The notes: a model not told the origin generated them from the letters alone. A DNA stretch of 64,000 nt from Pomphorhynchus laevis (GCA_012934845.2 WNNJ02002372.1:86970-150969); one strand, 5' to 3'; shown: positions 1 to 12,171, counted from the stretch's first letter. Made by a program: numbers and translations.

Positions 1-880
1 CTATGAAATTATTTAAATGATTTTGGCAGTCAATATCATTTCCTATTATGACAATTCTTAAAATTTTATTATTTAATGTATAATATTTTGTATAATGTTA
101 AATATGTTATATTTAACATTATATTATATTAAAAATGTTTCTTGTTAATTTAAATATTTTGTCTTTACGATAAGAAACATGATTAAAGGCATCAGGAGGA
201 ACTGCTGATGTCCCAGTTTAAAACATGTAGCTTTGTTGATTAGTCACAGCAATGCCTTTATGCATAAATTAGATCCATCACTGATTTGTCGAGGGAACGA
301 ATTGGTATTGAATTAAATGAAGATGACTAATTTATATCTAATAATGTAATAATTTACGAATATGGGAATAATATAAATGTAGATATCAAACAGATTCTAG
401 CAATGGTTTGATATAAAGGAAAAAGCTCCTGGTCCATTAAATGAACTTAACTTTTAATTCAATAACATTACATTAACGAGATTTGTAAACTTTAAGAGAA
501 ATTAATATAATTTATATAATTGTAGAAATTTAAATATGATGATATATATTTAACGTGTATATTTAAAAAGGCCGAAATGAAGTTTCATTGAGTTGAATTT
601 CTAACACAATTAAAATGTACTATAAAAATATAATCTAGTCATATAACAAATATAATTAGATTGTATAATACGATTTTATTAAAAATTATATAATTAATAT
701 ATTATTTATATTAATCTAAGTTATAGTAAAATAATATATAATTATTTATAATATAATTATTTATATAATTAATTTATAATAAATAATTAATTGTATAATA
801 CGATAACTAAGTCTACGTATTTTATACTATATATAAATCAAAAATAAATATAATTTATATTCATACCAATTTAAAATTTA
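1..880 (-). repeat. AT-rich interspersed repeat, copy 1 (runs off window start)
   Basis: Non-coding, very AT-rich. Read on the minus strand it matches 37,590-38,470 and then, after a 2.6 kb LINE, 41,100-41,210. Shared landmarks include GCATCAGGAGGAACTGCTGA near 190 and TCACTGATTTGTCGAGGGAA near 280. The identity is high apart from small indels. No ORF of note; the short ORFs here are chance. It is probably an old non-autonomous element, class unknown, and it continues to the left of the window. Confidence 0.75.
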
Positions 881-1674
881 AAATTAAAATTTAAAATAAA
901 AGTCAATAATAATAAAATTACTCATTTCAACGTTTGTTGGAATACAACTCCTGATTAAAATATAATATAATGATTTAATGTATTCAATATAATATATTAT
1001 TTTATTATGATAAAACTCCTGAAGAACATAACGTTTTTCAATAAAAGTGGGATGTAGTAGGCATGACGATTCCAAGGTTCGTATTCATGAATATTTTGAA
1101 CAAAACTTTGCTTCGGCAAGACAAATGTATAATCTTAACTAACACACATTATATCCAAAATTTTACACATCAGTTATAACTGTATTTTCAATCGGCTAAT
1201 ATAAAATTCACTGTGGGAAGTTTCATACAAATAAATCAAGGGCCGCTGCATAAAGATCGATTGTGCTATTTTTCTTATTTTTAACTTGGTCGGTAAGTAA
1301 CTAGGGAAAATTAAAGAGCAATGCGATAAGCGTAATTTCTTAAAAATCTTCGATAAACGACAAGTGGTATACATAGTTAGTTTGCTTGCAATCCACATCG
1401 TGCTCAATTGCCATTATTCCAAAAAGAAATGGAAAATTTTTGAAAAGACAAACTTCAGTAATCAGCTTTGTTGTGATAAAGTTTTATAAACTAATTCTTA
1501 ATTATATTTAGAGTATTTGATGCTATTTTGTAGATCAGGGATCCATATTTCTTAACAAGAGAGAAGGGGTAACAAAATATCACTAATTTATCAAGAATTG
1601 TAAAGTAATTTAAAAGTGCTCAAACTAAAAAAACATGTCTGCGTTTTATACAATAAGTGGGAACATTTGCACAG

Positions 1675-1745
1675 TCAAGTAAATTGCAAGATCAATTCTT
1701 GCATATCAAGTAAATTGCAAGGTCAATTCTTGCATAGTCAAGTAG
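1675..1745. repeat. 31-base tandem repeat, about 2.2 copies
   Basis: The unit, containing TAAATTGCAAG and CAATTCTTGCATA, occurs twice in succession with one substitution and then starts a third time. Each unit itself holds a short inverted repeat (TTGCAAG / CTTGCA). Confidence 0.7.
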
Positions 1746-2548
1746 ATTCGTTACATGTACAGTAATGCACCTAAAATATGCAGTGTGTTGATTGCTCGAG
1801 AATTTATTGAACAAACAATGCCTTATTCATGCATTATTTCTCATGTGACAGGAAAGAAATAATAACCATTATTTTAAATGTTCTTTAATAATGTTTTTAA
1901 TGGACTTTGTAAAATTTTTGAATAAATATTGGTTCCATATTTCGATTATCAATTGTAGACAGAAAAATTCCATTATCAGATGAAATTAAATGGTTTACTG
2001 CTCTTATTTTTTAATTGTAGAGCTTTATAAACTGTTGCCCATTTCATTATATTTGATGTTTATTTCAGGGCGGAAAAGTTTTATTTGAAATGCTTCAGCC
2101 AATTTTAAGTTTGTGCTTCCATTGCATTTATAAATAATTTTAAAATCGCATGGGGCAGTTTGCATTTTATGCTAGCCATGCTCGTATATTCACGAATAAT
2201 TTAGGTAAAATAAACACAATCACAACAGCAAGTATTAAAAAATATTACATAGTCCATTAATATCCTTACAAAAGTCAAAGCAGACATTACGTTAAATGTA
2301 AAACATTTAACGTATATTTAACGTAATTTATATTCCAATTTATTTATTGAAATATAAAACATTATATTCGATAAAATTTATAAATTTTATTAATCTTAGC
2401 GATAAACTTTATCGATTTCGGTGTCTCTGTGACTTGGCAATTTTAAATGCCTATACATGTCTGTATGAATTTCAATGTGAATATAAAATGAATTATATGT
2501 TATTTATATTAGGTAAACGTACAAGCATATGAAACATTGCTTGTCTGA

Positions 2549-2554
2549 TTTATT
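2549..2554 (-). promoter_or_regulatory. Candidate polyadenylation signal for the cyclophilin gene
   Basis: AATAAA on the minus strand, about 40 bases beyond the stop codon of the cyclophilin E-like gene. Position and spacing fit a eukaryotic poly(A) signal; no transcript evidence is available. Confidence 0.45.
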
Positions 2555-2593
2555 ATACAATTTCCTTTTTTAATATCATCGTATTTGTAATCA

Positions 2594-3562
2594 CTACACA
2601 CATGTCTTCACTTCCCCACAGTCGACAATAACGACAGACTTCCTCGGCTTGCCAGCTTTACTTCCACAAGCCTCAATACGATTAAGCACGTCCATACCAA
2701 TAGCGACTTTACCAAATACAACATGCTTTCCATCCAGCCAATCAGCACTGCCAAATGATATAAAAAATTGCGAGTTATTGGAGTGAGGTCCACTATTAGC
2801 CATTGAAAGAATTCCACGTTTATCATGGTTAAGTTTAAAGTTCTCATCTGCAAATTTATCTCCGTATATGGATCGCCCTCCGGTTCCATCACTTTTGGTA
2901 ATATCTCCTGCTTGGCACATAAAATCAGGTATTATTCTATGGAAAGATGTACCACGATAGCATAAATTTTTGCATGTAGTTGTCTGATACCCCGTGCATA
3001 GTAATCGAAAGTTTTCGGTAGTCTTTGGAACTATATCAGCGAAAAGTTCACATACTAGGCGACCACATGGAATGTTGTCAATGTGAATATCTAAATAAAC
3101 CTGAGGATTAGGTTCTGTTTGCTTTGACAAAGTAGTTGAAGGTTGAACAGTAATTGTAGATAATGGAGTGCTCGTCGCCTCATCAGTAGATACATCCTGT
3201 TGTTGTGACATACCTCCAGCATATTTCTGGAGCCATTCATCATCAGCCCAAACAGGACGCGTCGCAAGTTCATTAGGTTTTCTCTGTAAAGTCGATTTAG
3301 CCAAATTTACTCTTAACGTTCTTCCAAATATTTCTGACCCGTTCAGATTGTCAACCGCTGCCGTCGCGTCTTCTGTTAGCTCGAATTCAGCAAATCCAAA
3401 GCCTCTATGCTTTTGAGTCTGGTAATCAAGAGGCATTTGAACATCAACAATTTCACCAAACGGTAGCAATGCATTACGTAATATGTCAACAGTCACATTT
3501 TCCGCTAACCCACCTATGTACACAATTCGTTTAGCGCTCAATGGTGAGTCTGTGTGATTCAT
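2594..3562 (-). CDS. PPIE: Cyclophilin E-like peptidyl-prolyl isomerase with N-terminal RRM
   Basis: A 322-residue protein in a single uninterrupted exon from ATG to stop. Residues 12-90 form an RNA recognition motif: RNP2 is IVYIGGL (13-19) and RNP1 is RGFGFAEF (53-60). A Ser/Thr/Gln-rich linker follows. Residues about 153-318 are a cyclophilin-type prolyl isomerase domain with [14 protein letters not shown] (207-220). By alignment in my head, Arg209, Phe214, Met215, Gln217, Phe267, Trp275 and His280 match the CypA active-site residues, so catalysis is likely preserved. Human PPIE has the same order and is 301 residues; the linker is longer here. The family associates with the spliceosome and, in mammals, with the MLL PHD3 finger; a nuclear role is inferred. 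The lack of introns contrasts with the EIF2B2 gene in this window, so a retrocopy origin is possible, but there is no decay. Confidence 0.95.
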   Translation of the reverse strand: MNHTDSPLSAKRIVYIGGLAENVTVDILRNALLPFGEIVDVQMPLDYQTQKHRGFGFAEFELTEDATAAVDNLNGSEIFGRTLRVNLAKSTLQRKPNELATRPVWADDEWLQKYAGGMSQQQDVSTDEATSTPLSTITVQPSTTLSKQTEPNPQVYLDIHIDNIPCGRLVCELFADIVPKTTENFRLLCTGYQTTTCKNLCYRGTSFHRIIPDFMCQAGDITKSDGTGGRSIYGDKFADENFKLNHDKRGILSMANSGPHSNNSQFFISFGSADWLDGKHVVFGKVAIGMDVLNRIEACGSKAGKPRKSVVIVDCGEVKTCV

Positions 3563-3838
3563 GTATCTACAGTATGATTTAATTTAAAATCGCTATTTAT
3601 GAAAGTTAAACATATATTGGTTCTATTTTTATATTAGTTCGCAAATGTAAAAATATATTATTGACTCTTTAAGCATTTAATCGAGAAATTAATTCAATAT
3701 ATTAAAAACATCTTAAAAATTGAGAAAGTGATACTTACATTTTAAGAAGATCAAAACTGTAAGTTGCAAAAATTAAAGCATTAAAGATAACTAATGCTGA
3801 ATTAAAATTTTATTTTAATTTTTTTCACTAATTTTTAT
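3563..3838. other. Upstream flank of PPIE
   Basis: AT-rich, no ORF or recognised motif. It presumably holds the PPIE promoter and 5' untranslated region; no clear TATA box or CpG cluster is visible. Confidence 0.35.
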
Positions 3839-5640
3839 TCAGAATTTTGAAGGATGATCAATAAACACTAATTTATCTTTATACTCAGCTAGCCGTGGCT
3901 GGCATCATCAGAAACAAGACACAACTTGTACCTGCTCCAAAATTCCAAATTAAAATAATAGATCAGCATCGATTATTTTTAAAAATATTTTTTTAAACAA
4001 AACGTATAAAATTACAATTGATTGTGATTTTCTTAATTCAAAATTATAATTTCCTGTAGATGCTAACAGCGAAATATCAAATAACATTTTCCTCCTTTTT
4101 CGATCCAGCTCCAATAATTCTTTAATATTATAAATATAATAATAACTTTTATTAAATATATTAATGTCTTTTTATAAAATTAATTTCTTATCACAAATAA
4201 TAGAAGGACACAATCTCACTAATAATTTATAGGGCACAATCTCACTCGTCGCGAAAATTACAATTTATTGTAATTTTCTAAAGATTCTAACAGAGGTCAG
4301 CGAACTATCACATTTCTTCCTTTTTTGATCCAGCTCCTTTATTTAATATATTAATGTTTTTTTTTTCAAATTTATTTCTTACCACAAATGATAGGAATTA
4401 CAATTTATATTTAAACTGTGAATTCTCGAACTCACTGGTATCATCATCAACTTTTCAATTACTATCTAAAATAAATAGGAATTACAGTTTAGAATTATTG
4501 GAGCTGAATCAAGAAAGGTGAATATTTAATTTGATATTTCGCTAACCACTGTTAGCATCTGCAGAAAATTACAATTTTTATTTTAACATTGTAATTTTAT
4601 GAAGATGCTAAAGAGGTTAGCGAAGTTTCAAATAAAAATTTTCCCCTTTCTTGATCTAGCTCCAATAACTATTTAATAGATATTTCAATATCAACTATAT
4701 TTTGATATTATTTTATAGTAGCAACGACATTATAGGTAATGTTCTGAAGATCCTAACAAAGGTTTGTGAAATATCAAATAAAATTTTTCCAATTTTTTTT
4801 GATCCAGCTCCAATAATTCTTTAATATTATAAATATTATTATTTTTTAATTCCTGATAACTGCATATCAGTGGTTCCATAGTACTGTTGAATGATTGTAA
4901 ATAGTTGATAATAATCCATTATTTATTAAGAATTATTCAAGCTGGATCAAAAAATGGGAAATTTTTATTTGATATTTCGCTAACCTCTGTTAGCATCTTC
5001 AGAAAATTGCAATCTTTTTCTAATCTTCTCGATAACTGTAGACCAGCGGTTCCATAGCACTGTCGAATGATTGTAAATAGTTGATAATGATCCATTATTT
5101 ATAAAGAATTATTGAAGCTGGATCAAAAAATGGGAAATTTTTATTTGATATTTCGCTAACCTCTGTTAGCATCTTCAGAAAATTGCAATCTTTTTCTAAT
5201 CTTCTCGATAACTGTAGACCAGCGGTTCCATAGCACTGTCGAATGATTGTAAATAGTTGATAATAATCCATTATTTATTAAGAATTATTCAAGCTGGATC
5301 AAAAAATGGTAAATTTTTATTTGATATTTCGCTAACCTCTGCTAGCAAATTCAGAAAATTGCAATATTTTTCTAAGCTTCTTGATAACTGTAGACCAGCG
5401 GTTCCATAGCACTGTCAAATGATTGTAAATAGTTGATAATTATCCATTAGTTATTAAGAATTAATAAATAATGATTAATAATTGGAGCTAAATTAATTGG
5501 AGCTATTAAATTAATTAATAAATGGAGCTGGATCAAAAATAGGGGAAATTTTATTTGATCTTATTTTATTTGTTAGCATCCTCAGAAAATTACAATAAAT
5601 TGTAATTTTCGTAAAGAGTGAGATTGTGCCCTTTAAAATA
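3839..5640. mobile_element. Cluster of short non-autonomous elements with hammerhead-like core (Penelope-like?)
   Basis: At least nine copies, in both orientations, of a ~70-90 base element. In sense order each has CTGAAGA, then T, a 6 bp stem (GCTAAC / GTTAGC, 3-4 base loop), GAAATATC, an A/T tract, and TTGATCCAGCTCCAATAAT. Plus-strand copies: 4,054-4,078 (shortened), 4,278-4,309, 4,599-4,629, 4,744-4,775. Minus-strand copies: 3,883-3,920 (diverged, with exact CTGATGA), 4,533-4,564, 4,971-5,002, 5,147-5,178, 5,323-5,354. A truncated one lies near 5,560-5,590. No protein is encoded. The core resembles the 3' part of Penelope-like elements such as the one at the right end of this window; the assignment is an inference. 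Confidence 0.6.
4846..5460. repeat. 178-base tandem array, about 3.3 units
   Basis: Units begin near 4,853, 5,028, 5,206 and 5,384, marked by CAGCGGTTCCATAGCACTGT. Each contains one minus-strand copy of the hammerhead-like element, so the array amplified that element together with flanking DNA. Middle units differ by only a few bases; the first and last are more diverged. Confidence 0.8.
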
Positions 5641-6920
5641 CGTGCAATTATTATAATGTTTTGAATAAATTGTAACTGTTACTGAAATAAAATGCTTTAG
5701 ATAAAAGTACGACATGCAGATTATGTCGTAATTAGGTTGCTAAATGATAATGATTAAGAAGACAAAATGCATAGGTCAGAACAATATAAGCTTCATAGAA
5801 GGTTAAAGTTTAATGGAAAATATAGACTTTGGGTATACTGTCATTTTAAAATCATATTGTAATTTTTATTTCAATATCAACTATATTTTGCTACTATATT
5901 AACTAGTAGCAACGGCATGATCTATTAATTGCACATCAAAAATACTTTCTAAATGTGCAATGCATTTCAATAGTAAGCGAAAGGAAAAAGACAACATATG
6001 AACTAACGCGTTTAAACAAAATGTCGTATCATGCTGAGAAAGATTATAGACTAGTTCTTTTTTCAAATTCAGCACATATATAGCTCTTAATACTTTCAAG
6101 ATTAATAAGTTATACAAAAGATATGACTAAATCATAAGTAGCTTGTGAATGTTGCGATTTAAGACAATTTCAATATGATAAATGGTCAACATTCAATTAT
6201 TTTCGAATGGTATAATAAATTTATAAAGCAAAAAGGATTTTCACATGTATAATGTTTTATATAAGCTGTGATTTAGGCTTCGGAACTGCATAAAATCCAT
6301 TTTAATTGACAAGTTGAACTGGTTTTACACAATTTACTCAAAATTTAGTAATTTGTTAATTACACGATTAATATAATATAAAATATTTTAATAAAGTTTA
6401 AAAAACGTGATTGAAAAAGCACCTGACATTGGTCGCAGTAAGCGTTCAACATTTTATACCCTTGCAACAACATTTCACCCATCATACGTGGAACATTGAC
6501 TGTATTGGAATCATTACTCTTAATAAAACGAATAATTTTTAAAAATTGTTAAAAAAACATATGACATACAGATTTAGCATCAGATTTCTCAGGTTGATTT
6601 TTTTTATCGAACATCTTAAATTAGATTACTACGATATCAAAAAATATATATTTGAAGATCAAATCGCAAAATTAAATAATTTCCGAAAAATGTAAAAGCT
6701 ATCTTGAGAGAAAGGACTAAAGAATAATAAAGTAAATACTCGAAAAAATTAAAAAAAAATCGTTATTTTAAAAATAAAAAATTTCATAATAATATAAATT
6801 ATTATAAATAAAATTAAAGCCGTCAACAAATTAGTAGAGAGGTAATATATCTATAAATTAAAGGGATCAAGTTAAAAACAAAACCAGAAATCCAGAACAG
6901 ATACACTTATCAAATGCCAA
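5641..6920. other. AT-rich intergenic stretch, no gene seen
   Basis: No recognisable coding or RNA family. The 72-codon minus-strand open frame near 5.9-6.1 kb has no recognisable motif and is probably chance. Confidence 0.45.
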
Positions 6921-7548
6921 CGAGCGCATATAAGCGACCGCATATAAGCGAGCGCATATAAGCGACCGCATATAAGCGACCGCATATAAGCGACCGCATA
7001 TAAGCGACCGCATATAAGCGACCGCATATAAGCGACCGCATATAAGCGACCGCATATAAGCGACCGCATATAAGCGACCGCATATAAGCGACCGCATATA
7101 AGCGACCGCATATAAGCGACCGCATATAAGCGACCGCATATAAGCGACCGCATATAAGCGACCGCATATAAGCGACCGCATATAAGCGACCGCATATAAG
7201 CGACCGCATATAAGCGACCGCATATAAGCGACCGCATATAAGCGACCGCATATAAGCGACCGCATATAAGCGACCGCATATAAGCGACCGCATATAAGCG
7301 ACCGCATATAAGCGACCGCATATAAGCGACCGCATATAAGCGACCGCATATAAGCGACCGCATATAAGCGACTGCATATAAGAAACAGCATATAAGCGAC
7401 CGCATATAAGAAAAAGCATATAAGAAACATCATATTATCGACGGCATATATGCGACCGCATATAAGCGACCGCATATAAGCGACCGCATATAAGCGACCG
7501 CATATAAGCGACCGCATATAAGCGACCGCATATACGCGTATAAGCGGA
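6921..7548. repeat. 14-base minisatellite, about 44 copies
   Basis: Tandem copies of CGACCGCATATAAG run almost without variation from about 6,926 to 7,370. A short degenerate patch (7,370-7,445) with AAACAGCATATAAG-type variants follows, then six clean units. Because 14 is not a multiple of three, all minus-strand frames stay open and give a 14-residue repeat. I treat that reading as a by-product, not a gene. Confidence 0.95.
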
Positions 7549-8542
7549 CAGAAATAAGCAAGTGATTATGTAAAAGATACGTTACTTTTTATAAAGCGGT
7601 ATCATACGACAGTGTTTATTATATTGCTATTTTTATTAACTTATAAATTATTATAAATACATGAACTTTTCGAACAGTGAAATTGAGTCATGACTTAAGG
7701 GTTAAAATAGACTTTTAATAGTCTTTTATAAATCAAAAAATAATAATCCAAACCCAAATAGCGAAAATGATACAAGTTGTATTTCGTTATTATATAGTTA
7801 TAATTACAATAAGTCAAAAGTTATTGAATTAATAAGATGATAAGCTTACGAAGTTCAATTCATACAATGGATGTTGTCTCAAAGCTATATGATTCTGGTT
7901 TCTTTATATCATTTAAATTGATTACAACTTTTAATTCTTTTAGTATTCGCTTGGTTAAGCAATCCTCGAGTTATGTCTGCTTACATATGAATTAGAAATG
8001 TTCAATAAGTGCAAACATTTATTTATTCAGTAACAATATACCTTGATGATAAATTGTCTTAACAATAACTTTTAAATAACTTTTTAACTAAATGTTGGTA
8101 ATTAGCAAACTAATATATATAATGAAGCAGTACCGTTGTTTAATACACCATAAGTCAAAAATAGGTGCAAAAATAAATCCACCTTTTATTTTAAACTTGG
8201 CTATGATGTTGTATAGCGCGTTTAAACATCAATGTTTAAACTTCCTATATAATAATAGCCCCTGCTATTATTATTTCAACGGCTTACTTATTATTTCAAC
8301 GGCTTATAAGCTTTCAACGGCTTGTAAGCCGATGAAACAATAATAATAGCACGTCGAACGTATCATTGAACAAAACCTGGCTATAATGCTCTAAAATCAG
8401 GCTTAAATTGTGGATATATAAGCTAGATTTAAATCTGAAATCTTAGTGTTGTATTTAAAAATTCGCAAAACGGCAATGAATCAAATTATTATCTACTTAA
8501 CAAGACCAATATATAGACACAAATGCAAAATGCAGTTGGTTA
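7549..8542. other. AT-rich intergenic stretch with short repeated motif
   Basis: No gene recognised. Between 8,268 and 8,350 the motif TTTCAACGGCTTA is repeated three times and is followed by its inverse (TAAGCCGATGAAA), so the stretch can fold on itself. Confidence 0.45.
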
Positions 8543-8578
8543 GTTGACGGCCTGCGCCTGTTGGCGCAGTCTGTCAAC
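8543..8578. repeat. GC-rich hairpin
   Basis: Arms of 16 bases (GTTGACGGCCTGCGCC and GGCGCAGTCTGTCAAC) pair at 14 positions around a TGTT loop. It lies 17 bases past the stop of the 66-codon minus-strand ORF and is the most GC-rich patch in the area. Confidence 0.65.
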
Positions 8579-8594
8579 AATGCTAAGCTCGTTT

Positions 8595-8795
8595 TCAAAG
8601 TTCATCTTCATCGGGCTTAATCTTATTAGCCCGACCACCAGTGTTACTACTTTCACCTGCTAACTCGCTTAAAATATCGCTGCTTTCTCTTCGATGACGC
8701 TCGTTAACTATCTTCCTCTTTAACTTGTTAAGCAGTTCAACAAAATAATTTCCCAAATCATCAGCGCATTGCCTAATATAGAGACTCAAATGCAT
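8595..8795 (-). CDS. Small hypothetical protein, 66 residues (or terminal exon)
   Basis: ATG to TGA, with an in-frame TAA shortly upstream. The product has a likely amphipathic helix (DLGNYFVELLNKLKRKI) then a charged, acidic tail ending KPDEDEL. Composition looks protein-like and richer in charged residues than the random ORFs nearby. An internal ATATTAG just before GCAATGCGC could serve as a splice acceptor, so this may be the last exon of a longer gene. I recognise no family. It diverges from the NF-YA gene with a gap of about 230 bases, which could act as a shared promoter. Confidence 0.3.
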   Translation of the reverse strand: MHLSLYIRQCADDLGNYFVELLNKLKRKIVNERHRRESSDILSELAGESSNTGGRANKIKPDEDEL

Positions 8796-9029
8796 ATAAC
8801 ATGATTAACTTGTTAACTATCGTGATAAAGTATTGAATAGCACGGTTAAATTGCTAAAATAGTAAAACAAGGAATTGGCTGCATTACCAAATTACGTAGA
8901 AATAATTCCCACGCCTGCAATTTACGAACAAGAACATTCAAAATTATAATTTTTGAATGATAAGCACGAAATCAGCCCATTTCCTTCATTTATCCCAGCT
9001 GAGACTCCCGACATTATAGCGAATTGAAA

Positions 9030-10540
9030 ATGCTCCCCTCTTCGAATGCTGCCAACTTCAAAAACATGCACAAATTTAGAACAAGACATGAACGGAAGAC
9101 TAAAGAACATAACCACTCTGTAGAGCATCAAAATGCTAAAATGCGAACTAAGCAAAACCGTATTCGAAGTTCATTTCTGTCTAACGCTGGTAATAAACCT
9201 GAATCCTGTAAGGCTGTAAATTTGATTGACAAGGTTTCAACTTCTAAAACGAGAATTTCAAAACGTAGGCATCGTGACTCAAATAAATATATGAATCGAC
9301 AAAAAAACACTGCAGCACTACATTCAACGTTGCTGTCTGATATAAATGACGATATTCCTCATATTTCTCAGCAACTGGGTAAATCATTTGTAGACGCTAA
9401 TGCTCAATTGGTTAATGATAACTCTGATAACATAGTCAAGCAAAAAACTAAATTATGTTCACCATCCGTGAATTTCAATTCGGATCAAGATAGTGGTGAT
9501 GCTGTTACAGCTGGTTGTAGTATTGCTCAAAATTTTGATCAGAATTCCACGCAGAATTCATCACAAAAAAATGGTCAAGAAAAGTTTATCGTCAATTCAC
9601 GTTTAACATTGCCCAGTGATAATATTAAACATACCAGCACTTATACTAATATCATTAGCGATGAAAATTTAGTGAAGAAAGTGGTATCAAGGCATGCAGA
9701 TGGTGTTACAAAAAGCAGTGTCTCCAACATACTACTTCGCAGTGATAATAAAACGAGTGGTTGTAACAATTTAAAAGGCAAAAAGGATAAAAATGAAAGC
9801 GATATCCATCTTACCGTCTTAAATGCAGCCGTTACTAACGACGACAATTATATGAAACCAGGTGACCTTGATGAAATGAGTTCAGCTCTACCCAAATATG
9901 TCAATAAACGTGACGGCAACCAACCATTATATGTCAATGCGAAACAGTATCATCGAATATTGAAAAGACGAGAAACACGGGCAAAGTTGGAATTAGAAGG
10001 TCGGATACCACGATGTCGAAAGAAATTTATGCATCGATCTCGCCATGTACACGCGCTTAACCGAATTCGCAGTAAAGGTGGTCGGTTTGCTCCTGGTTCA
10101 AGGAAACAACCAAACAATCGAGGCGATACTAATAGTAAATCGATGTCTGATTATGTTTTTGGTGCGGATAGGATGACTTTAAGTTATTCTAACACCACTG
10201 TTGCGGGAAATGATCCCATCGAAACATAGACTCATTGTTGCATCTTGGTGGACCGAATAGTGGTAATGTGGTTGCAATTCAGTTCCCAAATCAAATTACA
10301 AGTAACATGCACCTTTTTAAGTGTGATCCTTATCCATCTGGTATAAATATCGCAAATGTCAGCACCGGTAGTTACAATAAAAATAACTATCGATTCTCGT
10401 ATACATCAATTACTAATTCGCAGATACCTGTACTTCAAAAAAAGATTTCTAATGATGTTAACAATAAGCAACAATGTCGACCTTCGTCTATGACCATTCA
10501 TGAGAACGGACGTTCGTCGACTGATTTTGAAGATAAATAA
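9030..10540 (+). CDS. NFYA: NF-YA (HAP2/CBF-B) CCAAT-binding subunit; one likely intron
   Basis: The start is the ATG at 9,030 (an in-frame TGA lies at 9,000). The first part is Asn/Ser/Lys-rich and low complexity. Residues about 297-355 are the NF-YA core: QPLYVNAKQYHRILKRR (NF-YB/YC-binding helix), a linker with GRIPRCRKKF, then the DNA-binding helix and loop HRSRHVHALNRIRSKGGRF, keeping the His and Arg residues that contact CCAAT. Reading straight on, it stops at 10,227 (399 residues). A GT-AG intron at 10,162-10,229 would remove that stop and join in phase to a frame ending at 10,540, giving 480 residues (1,132 + 311 bases). The downstream frame begins DSLLHLGGPNSG and has the same Asn/Ser-rich style, so I favour splicing. 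The protein forms a nuclear trimer with NF-YB and NF-YC. A candidate AATAAA lies at about 11,029. Confidence 0.88.
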
Positions 10541-11040
10541 TCGCTAGAATTGATATTTTCCTTTACTGAACGTCTACAAGATGATGGTCTGCAATTGCAG
10601 CATGTACAAGAACAACATAAAAAATCCAAAATTAATTGATAATATAGGCAAAGTAGATACATCAACAATAGCAGACACCAACATCCTGATAATAATTGTT
10701 CATCTACTATAAGTCAATATTCAACAGTGATAATGTTAATGACAATGAGGTTGAACAGTAATCTTATCGATGAGGCCGCCGTTTACATTAAATAAGCACA
10801 TCGTAAACGCTTTAGTTATTGAGTTTTTGTTCAGAATACATTTTTGTGATTATATGAATTTGTATTAAACCTTATTATTAATAATTACGGATTAATATTT
10901 GCGAAAATATGAGCATTCGATTTATACCTTATAACATATAAAAATTTTACGAAAATAAATGCACACAACCTTTATACATTAGATGTTAAATATAGTCAAT
11001 GATAAATGAAGTGCATGAAACGTTTTTAAATAAATAAAGA
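10541..11040 (+). other. Probable NF-YA 3' untranslated region
   Basis: AT-rich DNA without ORFs between the NF-YA stop and the 3' end of the LINE at 11,041. It ends with AATAAATAAAG near 11,029, a plausible poly(A) signal about 490 bases past the stop. Confidence 0.4.
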
Positions 11041-12122
11041 TTTTGTTAAAAAATTACACAACCATTAGAAATAACGGTTGTGAACCCTAGATATGGTACT
11101 TACGGCCGACCAGTTCACCGTAATGGTGAAACCTAGATATGCTACTCGACTCTTAAATGTGGGGAGTGGTTGAGACTGTAAAATGGAGGAGAGAGCAAAG
11201 AGTATTAATCTCTTAAGCTTTTTCTTCGTGGAAGGGGCGCTATGAAAGACGACGACCTGCGATTTTTCGGAGTTTAAAATAAGATTGGAAGGAATTAGCT
11301 GGTCTTTTAATCTTGAAAAGAAATGACTGATGCCGAGACTACATCTTTGCACCTGCGTCCAGAAAACAGGGATGTGGCATCATCAACGTATATTATGAGA
11401 TGTTAATCGCGCTTAAATGTTTTAAAGAGTACGATAGAACTTAAATGTCTTAAAGAGTACGATAGAAGCAAGATATAAGATAGGATAAAGTGGGGAACCT
11501 TTATAGTAGAACTGCTTGGTATGCATAAATATCTCCACCCTGTTGACAATTCTCGCAGGCAACCCGATGGACCTGAGAGAAAAGATAACGAAGTAATGCA
11601 GATTCGGTCAAATACAGCATAAAAGTCAAGAAAAACAGCAACAGCAAGCTGATGACTGTTATCCTGACAAACCTGGTGCGCTTTACCAATTGCTGAATGG
11701 ACCGAGCGACTTTTGACAAACCCATGAAAACCCGGTGGGATCAAGTTACAACTACTTAAATGGTCGCAGATTTTACGCGCAAGCTCTTTTTCGAAGATGG
11801 AAATAAGGGAATTTTGAATTGAAGTGGGCCGCAGGTCTTTGGGACATTAGACCGATTTCTTTGGTAAAAATATACGTCGGCTACAGTTGATGCCGGCTAC
11901 ATCTGATGGTGAGGCTTAAAGAATTGTGACGGCCACTTTTCTTCTTTAATCGGTTGTCAAAAGCTGACAAACTCGAGAAGAAAATGGAGCGACTGATTTA
12001 GAGGTACCTGGAAGTGGTCACCATGAGTTAAGGATACCCGTAACAGATCAGTTCCTGCTCCTGAAGTCACCCCAGTCGAGATTGGCTGGGGAGTAAGCGT
12101 GGTTCCATAATTATGTAGGGTT

Positions 12123-12171
12123 GGTGACTCCTCAAAAACTCTACTAATTGTAGAGTTTTTGAGGAGTCACC
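12123..12171. repeat. Perfect 22 bp hairpin inside LINE copy A
   Basis: GGTGACTCCTCAAAAACTCT plus AC is followed by the loop TAATT and the exact reverse complement, 49 bases in all. Part of the arm then repeats a third time at 12,172-12,184. Not present in copy B at the matching place, so it arose in this copy. Confidence 0.9.

Larger units (their letters stand above)
881..2593. other. AT-rich intergenic stretch, no gene seen
   Basis: Low-complexity AT-rich DNA with frequent stops in all frames. It holds one short tandem repeat (1,675-1,745) and the 3' flank of the cyclophilin gene. No coding family is recognised in the short open frames. Confidence 0.5.

Noticed and set aside
6867-7517. Long minus-strand ORFs with a 14-residue repeat (MRSLICGRLYAVAY)
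   Set aside because: All frames are open because the 14-base unit lacks stops on that strand; the codon pattern follows the minisatellite, and there is no start context or non-repeat domain.
9024-9029. NF-YA start at 9,024
   Set aside because: That codon is TTG; the first ATG in frame is 9,030, with a stop at 9,000.
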